Of a DNA stretch of 64,000 nucleotides, positions 34,683 to 44,011 are shown piece by piece. Made by a program: the position numbers and the translations under genes. Location of the stretch: assembly GCF_937425535.1 (NCBI RefSeq), contig NZ_OW485601.1, positions 4,447,501 through 4,511,500 of the forward strand, written 5' to 3'. The stretch comes from Rhodovastum atsumiense. Its GTDB lineage: Bacteria > Pseudomonadota > Alphaproteobacteria > Acetobacterales > Acetobacteraceae. Position 1 is the first letter of the stretch; each line of letters opens with the position of its first letter. The notes beneath the pieces are model-generated. The model did no database searches and was not told the DNA's origin. It saw nothing but the letters and a program-made list of their open reading frames with translations.

Positions 34683-35864
34683 TCACCCGGCGAACGGCAC
34701 GTGCACCCAGCCCTGCATCAGCACGCGGGCGCTGCGGCTCATGATGGCCTTGCTGACCGCCCATTCGCCGTTCACCAGTTGCGCCTTCGAGCCGACGCGC
34801 AAGGTGCCCGACGGATGCCCGAAGCACACGGTTTCCCGCTCGCCGCCACCCGCGGCCAGATTCACCAGCGTGCCGGTCACCGCGGCCGCCGTGGCGATGG
34901 CGACCGAGGCCGTGCCCATCATGGCATGGTGCAGCTTGCCCATCGACACCGCCCGGACCAGCAGGTCGATGTCGTTCGCACTGATCTTCTTGCCACTGGA
35001 AGCCGTGTAGTCCTTCGGCGCGGCAACGAAGGCGATCTTCGGCGTGTGCTGGCGTGACGCGGCTTCCTCCAGCCGGGAGATCAGCCCCATCTTCAGCGCC
35101 CCGTGGGCGCGGATCGTCTCCAGCCGGGCCAGCGCCGCCGCATCGTTGTTGATGTCGTCCTGCAGTTCGGTGCCGGTGTAGCCGAGCGCCTGGGCTTCCA
35201 GGAAGATCGTGGGAATGCCGGAATTGATCATGGTCGCCTTGAACGTGCCGATGCCCGGCACTTCCAGCGTGTCCACCAGCTTCCCGGTCGGGAACAGGGC
35301 GCCGCCGTCGCCTTCCTCGGCCGGATCGAGGAATTCCAACTGGATCTCGGCGGCCGGGAAGGTCACGCCATCCAGTTCGAAATCGCCGGTTTCCTGCACC
35401 TCGCCGCCCGTCATCGGCACGTGCGCGACGATGGTCTTGCCGATATTGGCCTGCCAGATGCGGATGACCGCGATCCCGTCCTGCGGCACGCGGGCCGGTT
35501 CAACCAGGCCGTTGCGGATCGCGAAGGGGCCGACCGCGGCGGAGAGGTTGCCGCAATTGCCGCTCCAGTCGACGAACGCCTTGTCGATGGACACCTGCCC
35601 GAACAGGTAATCGACATCGTGATCGGCCCTGGTGCTGCGGCTCAGGATCACGGTCTTGCTGGTGCTGGAGGTGGCGCCCCCCATGCCGTCGATCTGCTTG
35701 CCATAGGGATCGGGGCTGCCGATGACGCGCATCAGCAGCCGGTCACGGGCCGGACCGGGAACCCGGGCCGCCTCGGGCAGGTCATCCAACGCGAAGAAAA
35801 CGCCCTTGCTGGTGCCACCGCGCATGTAGGTGGCGGGAACCTTGATCTGGGGAGCGTGGGCCAT
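34683..35864 (-). CDS. prpF: PrpF-family aconitate/methylaconitate isomerase (393 aa)
   Basis: Opening motif ATYMRGGTSKGVFFALDDLP and later MGGATSSTSKTVIL, GNCGNLSAAVGPFAI are hallmarks of PrpF, a cofactor-free isomerase of the diaminopimelate-epimerase fold. With AcnD it converts 2-methylcitrate to 2-methyl-cis-aconitate usable by aconitase. The start at 35864 has AGGA upstream; an earlier frame to 35915 lacks one. Separated from acnD by 86 bases containing a 12-bp hairpin and from matB by a terminator. Confidence 0.92.
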   Translation of the reverse strand: MAHAPQIKVPATYMRGGTSKGVFFALDDLPEAARVPGPARDRLLMRVIGSPDPYGKQIDGMGGATSSTSKTVILSRSTRADHDVDYLFGQVSIDKAFVDWSGNCGNLSAAVGPFAIRNGLVEPARVPQDGIAVIRIWQANIGKTIVAHVPMTGGEVQETGDFELDGVTFPAAEIQLEFLDPAEEGDGGALFPTGKLVDTLEVPGIGTFKATMINSGIPTIFLEAQALGYTGTELQDDINNDAAALARLETIRAHGALKMGLISRLEEAASRQHTPKIAFVAAPKDYTASSGKKISANDIDLLVRAVSMGKLHHAMMGTASVAIATAAAVTGTLVNLAAGGGERETVCFGHPSGTLRVGSKAQLVNGEWAVSKAIMSRSARVLMQGWVHVPFAG

Positions 35865-35904
35865 GGTCGAATCCTGGGAATGCCGATGAAGGGAACGTCG
35901 CGCC

Positions 35905-35934
35905 GGCGAAGGCACCGGAGAAGGTGCCTTCGCC
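35905..35934 (-). terminator. Hairpin between acnD and prpF
   Basis: GGCGAAGGCACC (35905-35916) pairs perfectly with GGTGCCTTCGCC (35923-35934), loop of 6. No T-run follows, so it may stabilise the acnD transcript or attenuate read-through. Confidence 0.55.
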
Positions 35935-35950
35935 TGTCGTGAGGGCTGCC

Positions 35951-38566
35951 TCAGCCGGCCTGGCGGCCACCTTGCGGGGCCGCCGCCGCTTCCAGGAAGT
36001 CCTGCGCGAAGCGCTGCAGCACGCCGCCGGCGTTGTAGATCGACACCTCCTCGGCGGTGTCCAGGCGGCAGGTGACCGGCACCTCGACGGTGCTGCCGTC
36101 GCGACGATGGATCACCAGCGTCAGGTCGGCGCGCGGCGTGCGCTCGCCCGTCACGTCATAGGTCTCGGTGCCGTCGAGCCCCAGCGTCAGCCGGTTGACC
36201 CCAGGCTTGAACTCGAGCGGCAGCACGCCCATGCCGATCAGGTTGGTGCGGTGAATGCGCTCGAAGCCCTCGGCGACGATCGCCTCGACGCCGGCCAGGC
36301 GCACGCCCTTGGCCGCCCAGTCACGCGAGGAGCCCTGGCCGTAATCCGCGCCCGCCACGATGATCAGCGGCTGCTTGCGGTCCATGTAGGTCTCGATCGC
36401 TTCCCACATGCGCAGCACCTTGCCCTCCGGTTCCACGCGCGCCAGCGAGCCCTTCTTCACGCTGCCGTCCGGATTGCGCACCATCTCGTTCAGCAGGGTC
36501 GGGTTGGCGAAGGTCGCGCGCTGCGCCGTCAGGTGGTCGCCGCGATGGGTGGCGTAGGAATTGTAGTCTTCTTCCGGCAGCCCCATCTTCGCCAGGTATT
36601 CGCCGGCGGCGCTGTTCGGCAGGATGGCATTGGACGGCGACAGGTGGTCGGTGGTGATGTTGTCGCCCAGCACCGCGAGCGGGCGCAGGCCGCGCAGCGT
36701 GCGCTCGCCGGCCAGCGCGCCTTCCCAGTAGGGCGGGCGGCGGATGTAGGTGCTCTGCGGGCGCCAGTCGTACAGCGGGCTGACCGCCTGGCGTGCGCCC
36801 CGATCGCCGAACATCGGCGCGTAGACATTGCGGAAATGCTCGGGCTTCACCGCCGCCGCGACCACGGCGTCGATTTCCGCGTCGCTCGGCCAGATATCCT
36901 TCAGGCGGATTTCCTGGCCGTTCGCATCGACGCCCAGCACGTCCCGCTCGATGTCGAAGCGGATGGTGCCGGCGATGGCATAGGCCACCACCAGCGGCGG
37001 CGAGGCAAGGAAGGCCTGCTTCGCGTAGGGGTGGATGCGTCCGTCGAAGTTGCGGTTCCCCGACAGCACCGCAGTGGCATACAGGTCGCGGTCGATGATC
37101 TCCTGCTGGATCTTCGGGTCCAGCGCACCGGACATGCCGTTGCAGGTGGTGCAGGCGAAGGCGACGATGCCGAAGCCGAGCTGTTCCAGCTCCGCGGTCA
37201 GGCCCGCCTCGTCCAGGTACAGCGCCACCGCCTTCGACCCCGGCGCCAGCGAGGATTTCACCCAGGGCTTGCGGGCGAGGCCGGCACGGTTGGCGTTGCG
37301 CGCCAGCAGGCCAGCGGCGATCACGTTGCGCGGGTTGGAGGTATTGGTACAGCTGGTGATGGCGGCGATGATCACCGCGCCGTCGGGCAGCAGGCCCGGC
37401 TCTTCTTTCCAGGCTGCGGCGATGCCACGGGTGGCGAGGTCGGAGACCGGCAGGCGGCGATGCGGGTTGGACGGGCCGGCCAGCGTGCGCACGACGCTCG
37501 ACAGGTCGAAGCGCAGCAAGCGTTCATATTGTGCGCCCGCCAGCGTGTCCGACCACAGCCCGGCGGTGCGGGCATAGGTTTCCACCAGCCTGACCTGGGC
37601 ATCCTCGCGGCCGGTGAGGCGCAGATAGGCGATGGTCTGCGCGTCGATCGCGAACATCGCCGCCGTCGCGCCGTATTCCGGCGCCATGTTGGAGATGGTG
37701 GCGCGGTCGCCCAGGGTCAGGCTGGCGGCGCCCTCGCCGTGGAATTCCAGGTAGGCGCCGACGACCCGCTCCTTGCGCAGGAACTCGGTCAGCGTCAGCA
37801 CGATGTCGGTGGCGGTGATGCCGGGTTGGGGACGGCCGGTCAGCTCGACGCCGATGATGTCGGGCAGGCGCATCCAGGAGGCGCGGCCGAGCATGACGTT
37901 CTCGGCTTCCAGGCCGCCGACGCCGATGGCGATGACGCCCAGGGCATCCACGTGCGGCGTGTGGCTGTCGGTGCCGACCAGCGTGTCGGGGAAGGCGACG
38001 CCATCAATGGCGTGGATCACCGGCGACATCCGCTCCAGGTTGATCTGGTGCATGATGCCGTTGCCGGGCGGCACGACATCGACGTTCTCGAACGCCTGCT
38101 TGGTCCACTCGATGAAGTGGAAGCGGTCCTCGTTGCGGCGGTCCTCGATGGCGCGGTTTTTGGCGAAGGCATCCTTCTCGAAGCCGCCATGCTCCACCGC
38201 CAGCGAGTGATCGACGATGAGCTGCACCGGCACCACCGGGTTGACCTTGGCCGGATCACCGCCCTTGTCGGCGATCGCGTCACGCAGGCCGGCAAGATCG
38301 ACCAGCGCGGTCTGGCCGAGGATGTCGTGGCAGACCACCCGGGCCGGATACCACGGGAAGTCGAGGTCACGCTTGCGCTCGACCAACTGCCGGAGTGCGT
38401 CGGTGAGCAGCGCGGGATCGCAGCGGCGCACCAGGTTCTCGGCCAGCACCCGGGAGGTATACGGCAGGGTGTCATAGGCGCCCGGCGCGATCGCCTCGAC
38501 GGCGGCACGCGCGTCGAAATAATCCAGCCCGGTGCCGGGAAGGGATTTACGATATTGCGTGTTCAT
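35951..38566 (-). CDS. acnD: Fe/S-dependent 2-methylisocitrate dehydratase AcnD (871 aa)
   Basis: Aconitase-superfamily enzyme. Fe-S ligands are visible in ITSCTNTSNP and CTTCNGMSG; active-site stretches include VGTDSHTPHVDALGVIAIG and YGQGSSRDWAAKG. The opening YRKSLPGTGLDYFDARAAVE and the pairing with prpF identify the AcnD branch rather than housekeeping AcnA. It dehydrates 2-methylcitrate in the methylcitrate route of propionate use. The gntR stop codon lies 11 bases before its ATG, so the regulator and enzyme are one transcript. prpB and prpC, the usual partners, are absent from the window. Confidence 0.92.
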   Translation of the reverse strand: MNTQYRKSLPGTGLDYFDARAAVEAIAPGAYDTLPYTSRVLAENLVRRCDPALLTDALRQLVERKRDLDFPWYPARVVCHDILGQTALVDLAGLRDAIADKGGDPAKVNPVVPVQLIVDHSLAVEHGGFEKDAFAKNRAIEDRRNEDRFHFIEWTKQAFENVDVVPPGNGIMHQINLERMSPVIHAIDGVAFPDTLVGTDSHTPHVDALGVIAIGVGGLEAENVMLGRASWMRLPDIIGVELTGRPQPGITATDIVLTLTEFLRKERVVGAYLEFHGEGAASLTLGDRATISNMAPEYGATAAMFAIDAQTIAYLRLTGREDAQVRLVETYARTAGLWSDTLAGAQYERLLRFDLSSVVRTLAGPSNPHRRLPVSDLATRGIAAAWKEEPGLLPDGAVIIAAITSCTNTSNPRNVIAAGLLARNANRAGLARKPWVKSSLAPGSKAVALYLDEAGLTAELEQLGFGIVAFACTTCNGMSGALDPKIQQEIIDRDLYATAVLSGNRNFDGRIHPYAKQAFLASPPLVVAYAIAGTIRFDIERDVLGVDANGQEIRLKDIWPSDAEIDAVVAAAVKPEHFRNVYAPMFGDRGARQAVSPLYDWRPQSTYIRRPPYWEGALAGERTLRGLRPLAVLGDNITTDHLSPSNAILPNSAAGEYLAKMGLPEEDYNSYATHRGDHLTAQRATFANPTLLNEMVRNPDGSVKKGSLARVEPEGKVLRMWEAIETYMDRKQPLIIVAGADYGQGSSRDWAAKGVRLAGVEAIVAEGFERIHRTNLIGMGVLPLEFKPGVNRLTLGLDGTETYDVTGERTPRADLTLVIHRRDGSTVEVPVTCRLDTAEEVSIYNAGGVLQRFAQDFLEAAAAPQGGRQAG

Positions 38567-38577
38567 GTGCTGGCTTT

Positions 38578-39261
38578 CTACAGGATTTGTTGTTCGATAT
38601 TGAGACGGGAGGTGCGGATGTGACGCCGCATCAGCATCTCCGCCAGTTCGCCGTCACCCTCGGCGATGGCGTCGAGGATGCGATGATGTTCGGCAAAGGC
38701 CTGCGCGGGGCGGTTCGGCGTGGCCGAGTACTGGATGCGGTACATGCGGGCGAGCTGATACAGGTCATCGCAGAGCAGGCGGATCAGCATGCGGTTCCCG
38801 CTCCCCTGGACGATGCGATAATGGAAGTCGAAATCGCCTTCCTGTTGATAATAGCCTCGGCCGGCCTGGAAGGCTTCGTCGCGCTCGTGCTCGCGCAGCA
38901 CGCCGCGCAGGGCCTCGACCTGCTCGGGCAGCATGCGTTCCGCCGCCAGCCGGCAGGCCTGGCCTTCGAGCAATTCACGGATCTGGTAGAGCTCGCCCAG
39001 TTCCTGCCGGCTCAGCGAGACCACGCGCGCGCCTACGTGGGGTACCCGCACCAGCAGCTTCTGGCCCTCCAGGCGGTGCAGCGCCTCGCGCAGCGGGCCG
39101 CGGCTGATCCCATAGGCGCGCGCCAGTTCCGGCTCGGAGATCTTGCTCCCCGGCGCCATGTCGCCTTTGACGATCGCCGCCTGGATCTGCCTCAGGACGT
39201 GGTCGGCGAGCGTCTCGCCCTCGACGGCGCGGTCATTTGGCACTGGTACGGTCTTTTGCAC
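38578..39261 (-). CDS. GntR-family (FCD) transcriptional regulator (227 aa)
   Basis: N-terminal winged helix (VLRQIQAAIVKGDMAPGSKI, ELARAYGISRGPLREALHRL) and a C-terminal all-helical FCD effector domain with metal/ligand-binding His and Asp residues (FDFHYRIVQGSGN, FAEHHRILDAIAEGD). GTG start at 39261 with no ribosome site and an operator-like palindrome touching it. Heads the acnD-prpF-matB group and probably represses it until the substrate or an intermediate is present. Confidence 0.9.
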   Translation of the reverse strand: MQKTVPVPNDRAVEGETLADHVLRQIQAAIVKGDMAPGSKISEPELARAYGISRGPLREALHRLEGQKLLVRVPHVGARVVSLSRQELGELYQIRELLEGQACRLAAERMLPEQVEALRGVLREHERDEAFQAGRGYYQQEGDFDFHYRIVQGSGNRMLIRLLCDDLYQLARMYRIQYSATPNRPAQAFAEHHRILDAIAEGDGELAEMLMRRHIRTSRLNIEQQIL

Positions 39262-39262
39262 G

Positions 39263-39336
39263 GTGTCGACAATGTTGGCGCAAATGCACGATTAGCCGGG
39301 GCGGTTATGACGTTCGGCTTGAACATTGTCAACAAT
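39263..39336 (-). promoter_or_regulatory. Promoter and twin operator of the gntR-acnD operon
   Basis: On the minus strand a TTGACA -35 box (39327-39332) and a CATAAC -10 box (39304-39309) are 17 bases apart. ATTGTCAACAAT (39325-39336) has ATTGT/ACAAT arms and covers the -35 box. A second site of the same type, GTGTCGACAAT (39263-39273), lies next to the start codon. Both fit the short palindromes bound by FCD-type GntR proteins, suggesting autoregulation by blocking polymerase. Confidence 0.65.
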
Positions 39337-39377
39337 CCGGGGTATGCCAGGGGCGCGGGCGCGCAAGGCGCCGGGGC

Positions 39378-40712
39378 TCAGGGCGGCAGCGGTTCCGCCG
39401 CCCGCCCGCGCCGATCCGCGGCGGCGGCGGCATCCCACATCAGGCGCGGATCGAAGCTCTCGGCGGCGAGCATGGTGAGGATGACGACGGCACAGAAGGC
39501 GACGGCGCCGACGCCCGGCTCGATCGTCACCACCCGGCCGAACTGCACCAGCGCCCCCAGCAGCGATTCCATGTAGATGTCCACCATCGACCAGCGGCCG
39601 ATGCCCAGCACGATGCCATAGAGCCGCGTGCGCTCGACCAGCCAGCGCGCCGCGCCGAGCTGCGTGCAGGCGAGCATGAACATCAGCGCCGTCAGCTTGA
39701 GCACCGGCACGGCGATGCTGGCGGCGAAGACCAGCGCCGCCAGCGGCCACATCCGCGCCGCCACCAGTTCCACCACGCCGCCCAGGATGGTGCTCGGCGC
39801 GCCGGCGCCAAGCTGCATCACCGTCAGCACCGGGTAGTAATTCGCCGGCACGTAGCAGATCAGCGCCGCGAGGCAGAGCGCCCAGGCACGGGCGATGCCG
39901 TTGGGCTTGCGGCGATGCAGGGCGGCGTCGCAGCGCCGGCAGGTGGCGTGGCCGTGCTCCTGCGGCGCCGGCTGCACATGGCCGCAGACATGGCAACTGA
40001 CCGGGTCGGCGGGCAGGGCCGGACGGGCGCCCGGGGCGGGCAGGGGCGGATCGGCGACGCCCCGGCGCTGCATCTCCTCCCAGATCGCCGGCGGCGACAG
40101 CTCGCTGTCGAGCCAGGTCATGACGAAGGTCAGCACACCCAGGGCGAACAATGCCGGGCCGATGCCGATCTGCACCAGGTCCTGCAGCTTGGTGTAGGCG
40201 ACGAAGGCGCCGAGCAGGAACACCTCGATCATCGACCAGGGCGTGAGCCACAGCACCGCGCGGAACAGCAGGCGCAACTGGCGTGGCGGGCGTTGCCGGC
40301 GCAGCAGCAGCAGCACCGTGAGCAGCCCGGCCAGCAGGGCAAAGGGAGCGACCAGCGTGGTGAAGCCGACCACCAGCGCCAGTTCCCACATGCCGCGGCG
40401 CCACAGCTCCATCGGCCCGCCGAGCAGGTCCGCCTGGTGGGAGATGCCGACCGTGGAAACCGTCATCATCGTCATGGTGGCGACCACGCCCAGCAGCACC
40501 AGCGCCGCCGCGGCCAGGGCGGCGCCATGGCCAAGCGGATCGCGGTGGCCGCGTCGCAGCACCCGGTCGCACCGCCAGCAGCGTGCGGTCATCCCGGCGC
40601 CGAGTGGCGGCACCAGTTGGAAAGCACCGCAGCCATGGCATTCGTGCCAGGAACTGACAGGGCCGGAGGCGGGCGGCCGCGGCGGGTCGGAGGGCAGCGG
40701 CTGCGCGCGCAC
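39378..40712 (-). CDS. pqiA: Paraquat-inducible protein A, PqiA (about 444 aa)
   Basis: Inner-membrane protein with two repeats, each a Cys4 zinc ribbon followed by four membrane helices. Ribbon 1: WHECHGCGAFQLVPP then ARCWRCD; ribbon 2: VSCHVCGHVQPAPQ then ATCRRCDAALHRR. Helical blocks such as IEVFLLGAFVAYTKL and MWPLAALVFAASIAVPVLK match the family. The GTG at 40712, close after the PqiC stop, is chosen so that the first ribbon is included; the exact start is uncertain. PqiA is the membrane part of the PqiABC lipid-transport machine. Confidence 0.88.
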   Translation of the reverse strand: MRAQPLPSDPPRPPASGPVSSWHECHGCGAFQLVPPLGAGMTARCWRCDRVLRRGHRDPLGHGAALAAAALVLLGVVATMTMMTVSTVGISHQADLLGGPMELWRRGMWELALVVGFTTLVAPFALLAGLLTVLLLLRRQRPPRQLRLLFRAVLWLTPWSMIEVFLLGAFVAYTKLQDLVQIGIGPALFALGVLTFVMTWLDSELSPPAIWEEMQRRGVADPPLPAPGARPALPADPVSCHVCGHVQPAPQEHGHATCRRCDAALHRRKPNGIARAWALCLAALICYVPANYYPVLTVMQLGAGAPSTILGGVVELVAARMWPLAALVFAASIAVPVLKLTALMFMLACTQLGAARWLVERTRLYGIVLGIGRWSMVDIYMESLLGALVQFGRVVTIEPGVGAVAFCAVVILTMLAAESFDPRLMWDAAAAADRRGRAAEPLPP

Positions 40713-40722
40713 CGCCGCCGCC

Positions 40723-41295
40723 TCAGCGTCCCGCCAGCGAGGCGGCGATGCGGTCGGCCAGTTGCCCCACCGCGACGCTCCGCGCCGCGACCTGGCCGCG
40801 GATGCCGGGCGAGGGCGGGGGCACCCGGATCTCGACGTCGCGGGTGAGGCCGGGGCCACGCGCGGGGGTGATGCCGTACTGGGCGCGCAGCACCACGGTG
40901 CCGTCCTGGTCGGCGTCCAGGCGCAGCAGGTTCACCTCCACCGTCGCTTCCGGCATGGCGGTGATGGCGCCCGCCTCGGCCAGCACCGAACTGCCAGGCA
41001 GGCGCTGCGACAATTCCTCCACCAGGACGCGGTTGAGCATCGCCCCGAGCGGCTCGCCCCACCAGTCGTTGTCGGCCAGCATCAGCTGGTAGCCGGTGGA
41101 GGAGAGCACGATCTGCGGGCGTTCCAGGTAGCGGGCGAGGCTGACGCTGCGCAGCCCCACCGTTTTCGGCGCCACACCCTGAAGCGGCGTCCCCTGCACC
41201 GGGGCAAGCGTGTAGAGCGTGGGATTGGGCGAGGCCAGGCAGCCGCCGAGCAACGACAGGAACAGCAGCAAAGCGGGCAGGCGGCGGCGGATCAT
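40723..41295 (-). CDS. pqiC: PqiC-type outer-membrane lipoprotein (190 aa)
   Basis: Lipobox LLLFLSLLGGCLAS at residues about 9-22 gives a lipoprotein; the mature part matches the ABC-type transport auxiliary domain (TLYTLAPVQGTPLQG, QIVLSSTGYQLMLADNDWWG). Its ATG overlaps the PqiB stop (ATGA), so it is translationally coupled. In E. coli PqiC sits in the outer membrane and contacts the PqiB needle. Confidence 0.88.
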   Translation of the reverse strand: MIRRRLPALLLFLSLLGGCLASPNPTLYTLAPVQGTPLQGVAPKTVGLRSVSLARYLERPQIVLSSTGYQLMLADNDWWGEPLGAMLNRVLVEELSQRLPGSSVLAEAGAITAMPEATVEVNLLRLDADQDGTVVLRAQYGITPARGPGLTRDVEIRVPPPSPGIRGQVAARSVAVGQLADRIAASLAGR

Positions 41296-42983
41296 TTGGT
41301 CACTCCCACATCGGGGCGACCGCGCAGGATCGCCTCGGGATGGCGGGCGAGGATGTCGGACAGCACCCGCACGGCCTGCGCGGTGTCGTTGAGCTGCGCC
41401 AGCAGGCGGTCGATGTTGCGGTAGATGCGCGAGTTCTCGCCATAGCCGGTGTCGATGCCGAGCATCAGCCGGTTCAGCCGGGTGACGGATTCCTGCAGCC
41501 CAGCGGCGATTCCGGGCAGGCGCTGCAGCGCCGGCGCCGCGGCGCTGTCCAGCCCCTTCATGAAGGTCTGTGCCGCGCCGACTGTCCCCTGCAAGGAGAT
41601 CAGGGTCTGGCGCAGCGCCTCGCTGTTGACCAGCGTGCTGGTGCCGGCGAGGGTGGCGTTGATGTTCTCGCCGATCCGGTCGAAGGGCACTTTCTCCAGC
41701 TTGCCGATCAGGCCCTGGGCCGCCTCGACGATGCCGGCGATCTGGTCGGGAACGGTGGGTACCACGAAGGCACCGTTCTCGATCTTCACTTCGGCGGGTG
41801 GCGCGTCGGCGACGAAGGTGAAGGCAATGGATTTCTGCCCGGTGAGCAGGTTGGTGGTCTGCAGTTGCGCACGCAGGCCCTGTCCCACCAGCCGGGTGAG
41901 GTTGGCGAGCGGGCCGCGCCCGGCGGCCTCGGCGCTGTCGGCGATGCGTTCCGGCTCTATCTCGAAATGCACCGGCACGCGCAGCGAATCGCTGGCGCGG
42001 TCGTATTCGAGCGAGAGGCCGGTCACCTCGCCGATGCGGATGCCGCGCAGCGTCACCGGCGCACCCTTGGCGAGTCCATCGACGGCACCGGGGAAATAGG
42101 CGACGCCCTGGATGCGGCGACTGTAGCCGGCCCCCTCGGCGGCGGCCTCGTCGGCGAAGAGCGGGAACACGGCATCCTGCGCGGTCACGCGGGGGCTGGT
42201 GGGGCGGGAGGGCGTCTCGAAGGCGATGCCGCCGAGCAGCACCGCGCGCAGGGATTCGATGCGCAGACGTACGCCGTCGCCGCCAAATTGCAGGCTGATG
42301 CCGGAGGCGTTCCAGAACCGCGTTTCCTCGTGCACGTAGCGGTCATAGGGCGCGCGCACGAACGCGTGGATGGTGACGCTCTCGGCCATGTCGGCGACAT
42401 CCCAGCCCAGCACCTCGCCCACGGTCAGGCCACGGAAGAACAGCGGCGAGCCGGCGCTGATCGAGCCGATCCGGGTGGCCTTCAACAGGAAGGTGTGGCC
42501 GGGCACGGTGGTCTGCAGCACCGGCGGATCCTCGAGCCCGGTGAAGCTGCGCTGGGCGCGGCCTTTCTCGGCCGAGGGCAGGATGGCGATGTAGGAGCCG
42601 GAGAGCAGCGTCTCCAGCCCGGAGATCGCGCCGGCGGAAAGACGTGGGCGCACCACCCAGAATTTTGCGCGCTCGTTCAGCAGCGGTTCGGCTTCCGGCG
42701 TCATGCGCGCGATGACGGTGACGTGGGTGAGATCGGGTGCAACCGTGACGCTCTGCACCGTGCCCATCACCACGTCCTTGTATTTCACTTGCGACTGGCC
42801 AGCCTGCAGGCCCTCGGCGCTTTCGAAGGTGATTGTGATCAGCGGCCCGCGGCTGGACAGCGTGGTCCATACCAACCATGCGGCGATCAGCACCGCCACC
42901 AGCGGCACCAGCCAGATCGCCGAAGGGCGCTGTCGGACGGTGACCCGGGCCTGTGACGAGTCGGCATCCGCGGCCTGGCTCAT
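41292..42983 (-). CDS. pqiB: PqiB, triple-MCE-domain lipid transport protein (563 aa)
   Basis: One N-terminal membrane helix (IWLVPLVAVLIAAWLVWTTL) followed by three MCE repeats; the first begins TITFESAEGLQAGQSQVKYK, the second TRIGSISAGSPLFFRGLTVG and the third IQGVAYFPGAVDGLAKGAPV. A long C-terminal coil ends the protein. In PqiABC such proteins form a hexameric tube across the periplasm. GGGGAC precedes the ATG. First gene of the pqiBCA operon; the gene order B-C-A differs from the E. coli A-B-C order. Confidence 0.92.
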   Translation of the reverse strand: MSQAADADSSQARVTVRQRPSAIWLVPLVAVLIAAWLVWTTLSSRGPLITITFESAEGLQAGQSQVKYKDVVMGTVQSVTVAPDLTHVTVIARMTPEAEPLLNERAKFWVVRPRLSAGAISGLETLLSGSYIAILPSAEKGRAQRSFTGLEDPPVLQTTVPGHTFLLKATRIGSISAGSPLFFRGLTVGEVLGWDVADMAESVTIHAFVRAPYDRYVHEETRFWNASGISLQFGGDGVRLRIESLRAVLLGGIAFETPSRPTSPRVTAQDAVFPLFADEAAAEGAGYSRRIQGVAYFPGAVDGLAKGAPVTLRGIRIGEVTGLSLEYDRASDSLRVPVHFEIEPERIADSAEAAGRGPLANLTRLVGQGLRAQLQTTNLLTGQKSIAFTFVADAPPAEVKIENGAFVVPTVPDQIAGIVEAAQGLIGKLEKVPFDRIGENINATLAGTSTLVNSEALRQTLISLQGTVGAAQTFMKGLDSAAAPALQRLPGIAAGLQESVTRLNRLMLGIDTGYGENSRIYRNIDRLLAQLNDTAQAVRVLSDILARHPEAILRGRPDVGVTK

Positions 42984-43391
42984 GTTGGTGATGTCCCCGC
43001 GAATCCTCGGGACGGATCATAATGCAGCGGGAGCGCAATGGCGAAGTTCCTTTGCGCGACTGGACGGGCAGGCGGCGCCGCCGCGCCCGCATGTCGCGCG
43101 CAAGCGCATATTCCGCGCAGGGGAATGCGCGCGATTCATATTTTATATGTGTAACGAAGCGCCCTGGTTGCATGGCGTCCCCCAGGGGCAATCCCGGCGC
43201 AGGTTGTCACGGAACGTGACCGTGCCTCTTGCTGATTGTGGAAAACGATCGGTTTCCATTTCTGCGCTACATGCGGTATCGAGCGCCGGAAGGTTCCGCT
43301 CGCGCTGCGGGCCGGTGGGGGCCGGCGCGCACATCGTCCGGGCCGTCCGGCCCGGATGTCCCGATGTCACTGGCCGATGAGGAGGAACACC
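42984..43391. other. Divergent intergenic region, pqi and the following gene
   Basis: This 408-base region contains an AT-rich block (about 43135-43160, TTCATATTTTATATGTGTAA) that reads as TTACACATATAAAATATG on the minus strand and is a likely promoter for the pqi operon. No gene with a ribosome site is seen. Confidence 0.4.
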
Positions 43392-44003
43392 ATGTCACGT
43401 CGTCTTTCGATCCTGACCGTCGTCGCGGCGGCAGCGGCCTTGCCGCTGCTTGCCGCGCCCGTCTCCGCGCAGGGGGTGCCGCCGCAGCCGGGCGCGATCA
43501 CCAGCCCGGTCCCCTCGCCCGAGGCGGTGACGATCCACGCGAAGATCAGCGCCATCAATCCGTCGACCCGTGCCGTGACGCTGACCGGCGCCAATGGCCA
43601 GAGCGTGACGCTGAAGGCCGGTCCGCTGGTGGATCTGAACCGGCTCAAGCAGGGTGACACCGTCAACGCCAAGTACTATCGCTCGGTGTCGTTCCTGTTG
43701 TCCTCGCCGGGCGAGCCGGTGCCGGAAAGCGAGATCGTCGCCGCCGCCGCGCGCAAGGTGACAACGCCGGGTGGGGATGCGCTGGTGCTGACCCGGCTCA
43801 GCGTGATCGTGGTCGGCATCGACATCCCGGCGCACAGCGTCGATGTGGTGGACCCGAGCGGTGGCGCCGTCCGCACCGTCATCGTCACTGATCCGGCGCG
43901 GATCGCGTTGCTGCCGGAACTGAAGGTGGGCGACGCGATCACCGCGGTGGTGAGCGAGGCGCTGGCCGTTTCCATCCAGCCCGCCGAGAAGAGCTGGTTC
44001 TGA
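43392..44003 (+). CDS. Periplasmic hypothetical protein (203 aa)
   Basis: Strong GGAGGAAC before the ATG and a clear Sec signal peptide (LSILTVVAAAAALPLLAAPV, cleavage near SAQ). The mature part has two similar beta-rich halves: VTIHAKISAINPSTRAVTLT with GDTVNAKYYRSVSF, and LSVIVVGIDIPAHSVDVVDP with VGDAITAVVSEALAVSI. This looks like an internally repeated OB-like or DUF5666-like beta barrel. Function unknown. A GC hairpin follows. Confidence 0.75.
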   Translation: MSRRLSILTVVAAAAALPLLAAPVSAQGVPPQPGAITSPVPSPEAVTIHAKISAINPSTRAVTLTGANGQSVTLKAGPLVDLNRLKQGDTVNAKYYRSVSFLLSSPGEPVPESEIVAAAARKVTTPGGDALVLTRLSVIVVGIDIPAHSVDVVDPSGGAVRTVIVTDPARIALLPELKVGDAITAVVSEALAVSIQPAEKSWF

Positions 44004-44011
44004 CCGGCGCA

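Noticed and set aside
35924-38623. An 899-codon plus-strand open frame opposite acnD
   Set aside because: Shadow of acnD; His/Gly/Gln-rich composition typical of the antisense frame of a GC-rich gene, no domain.
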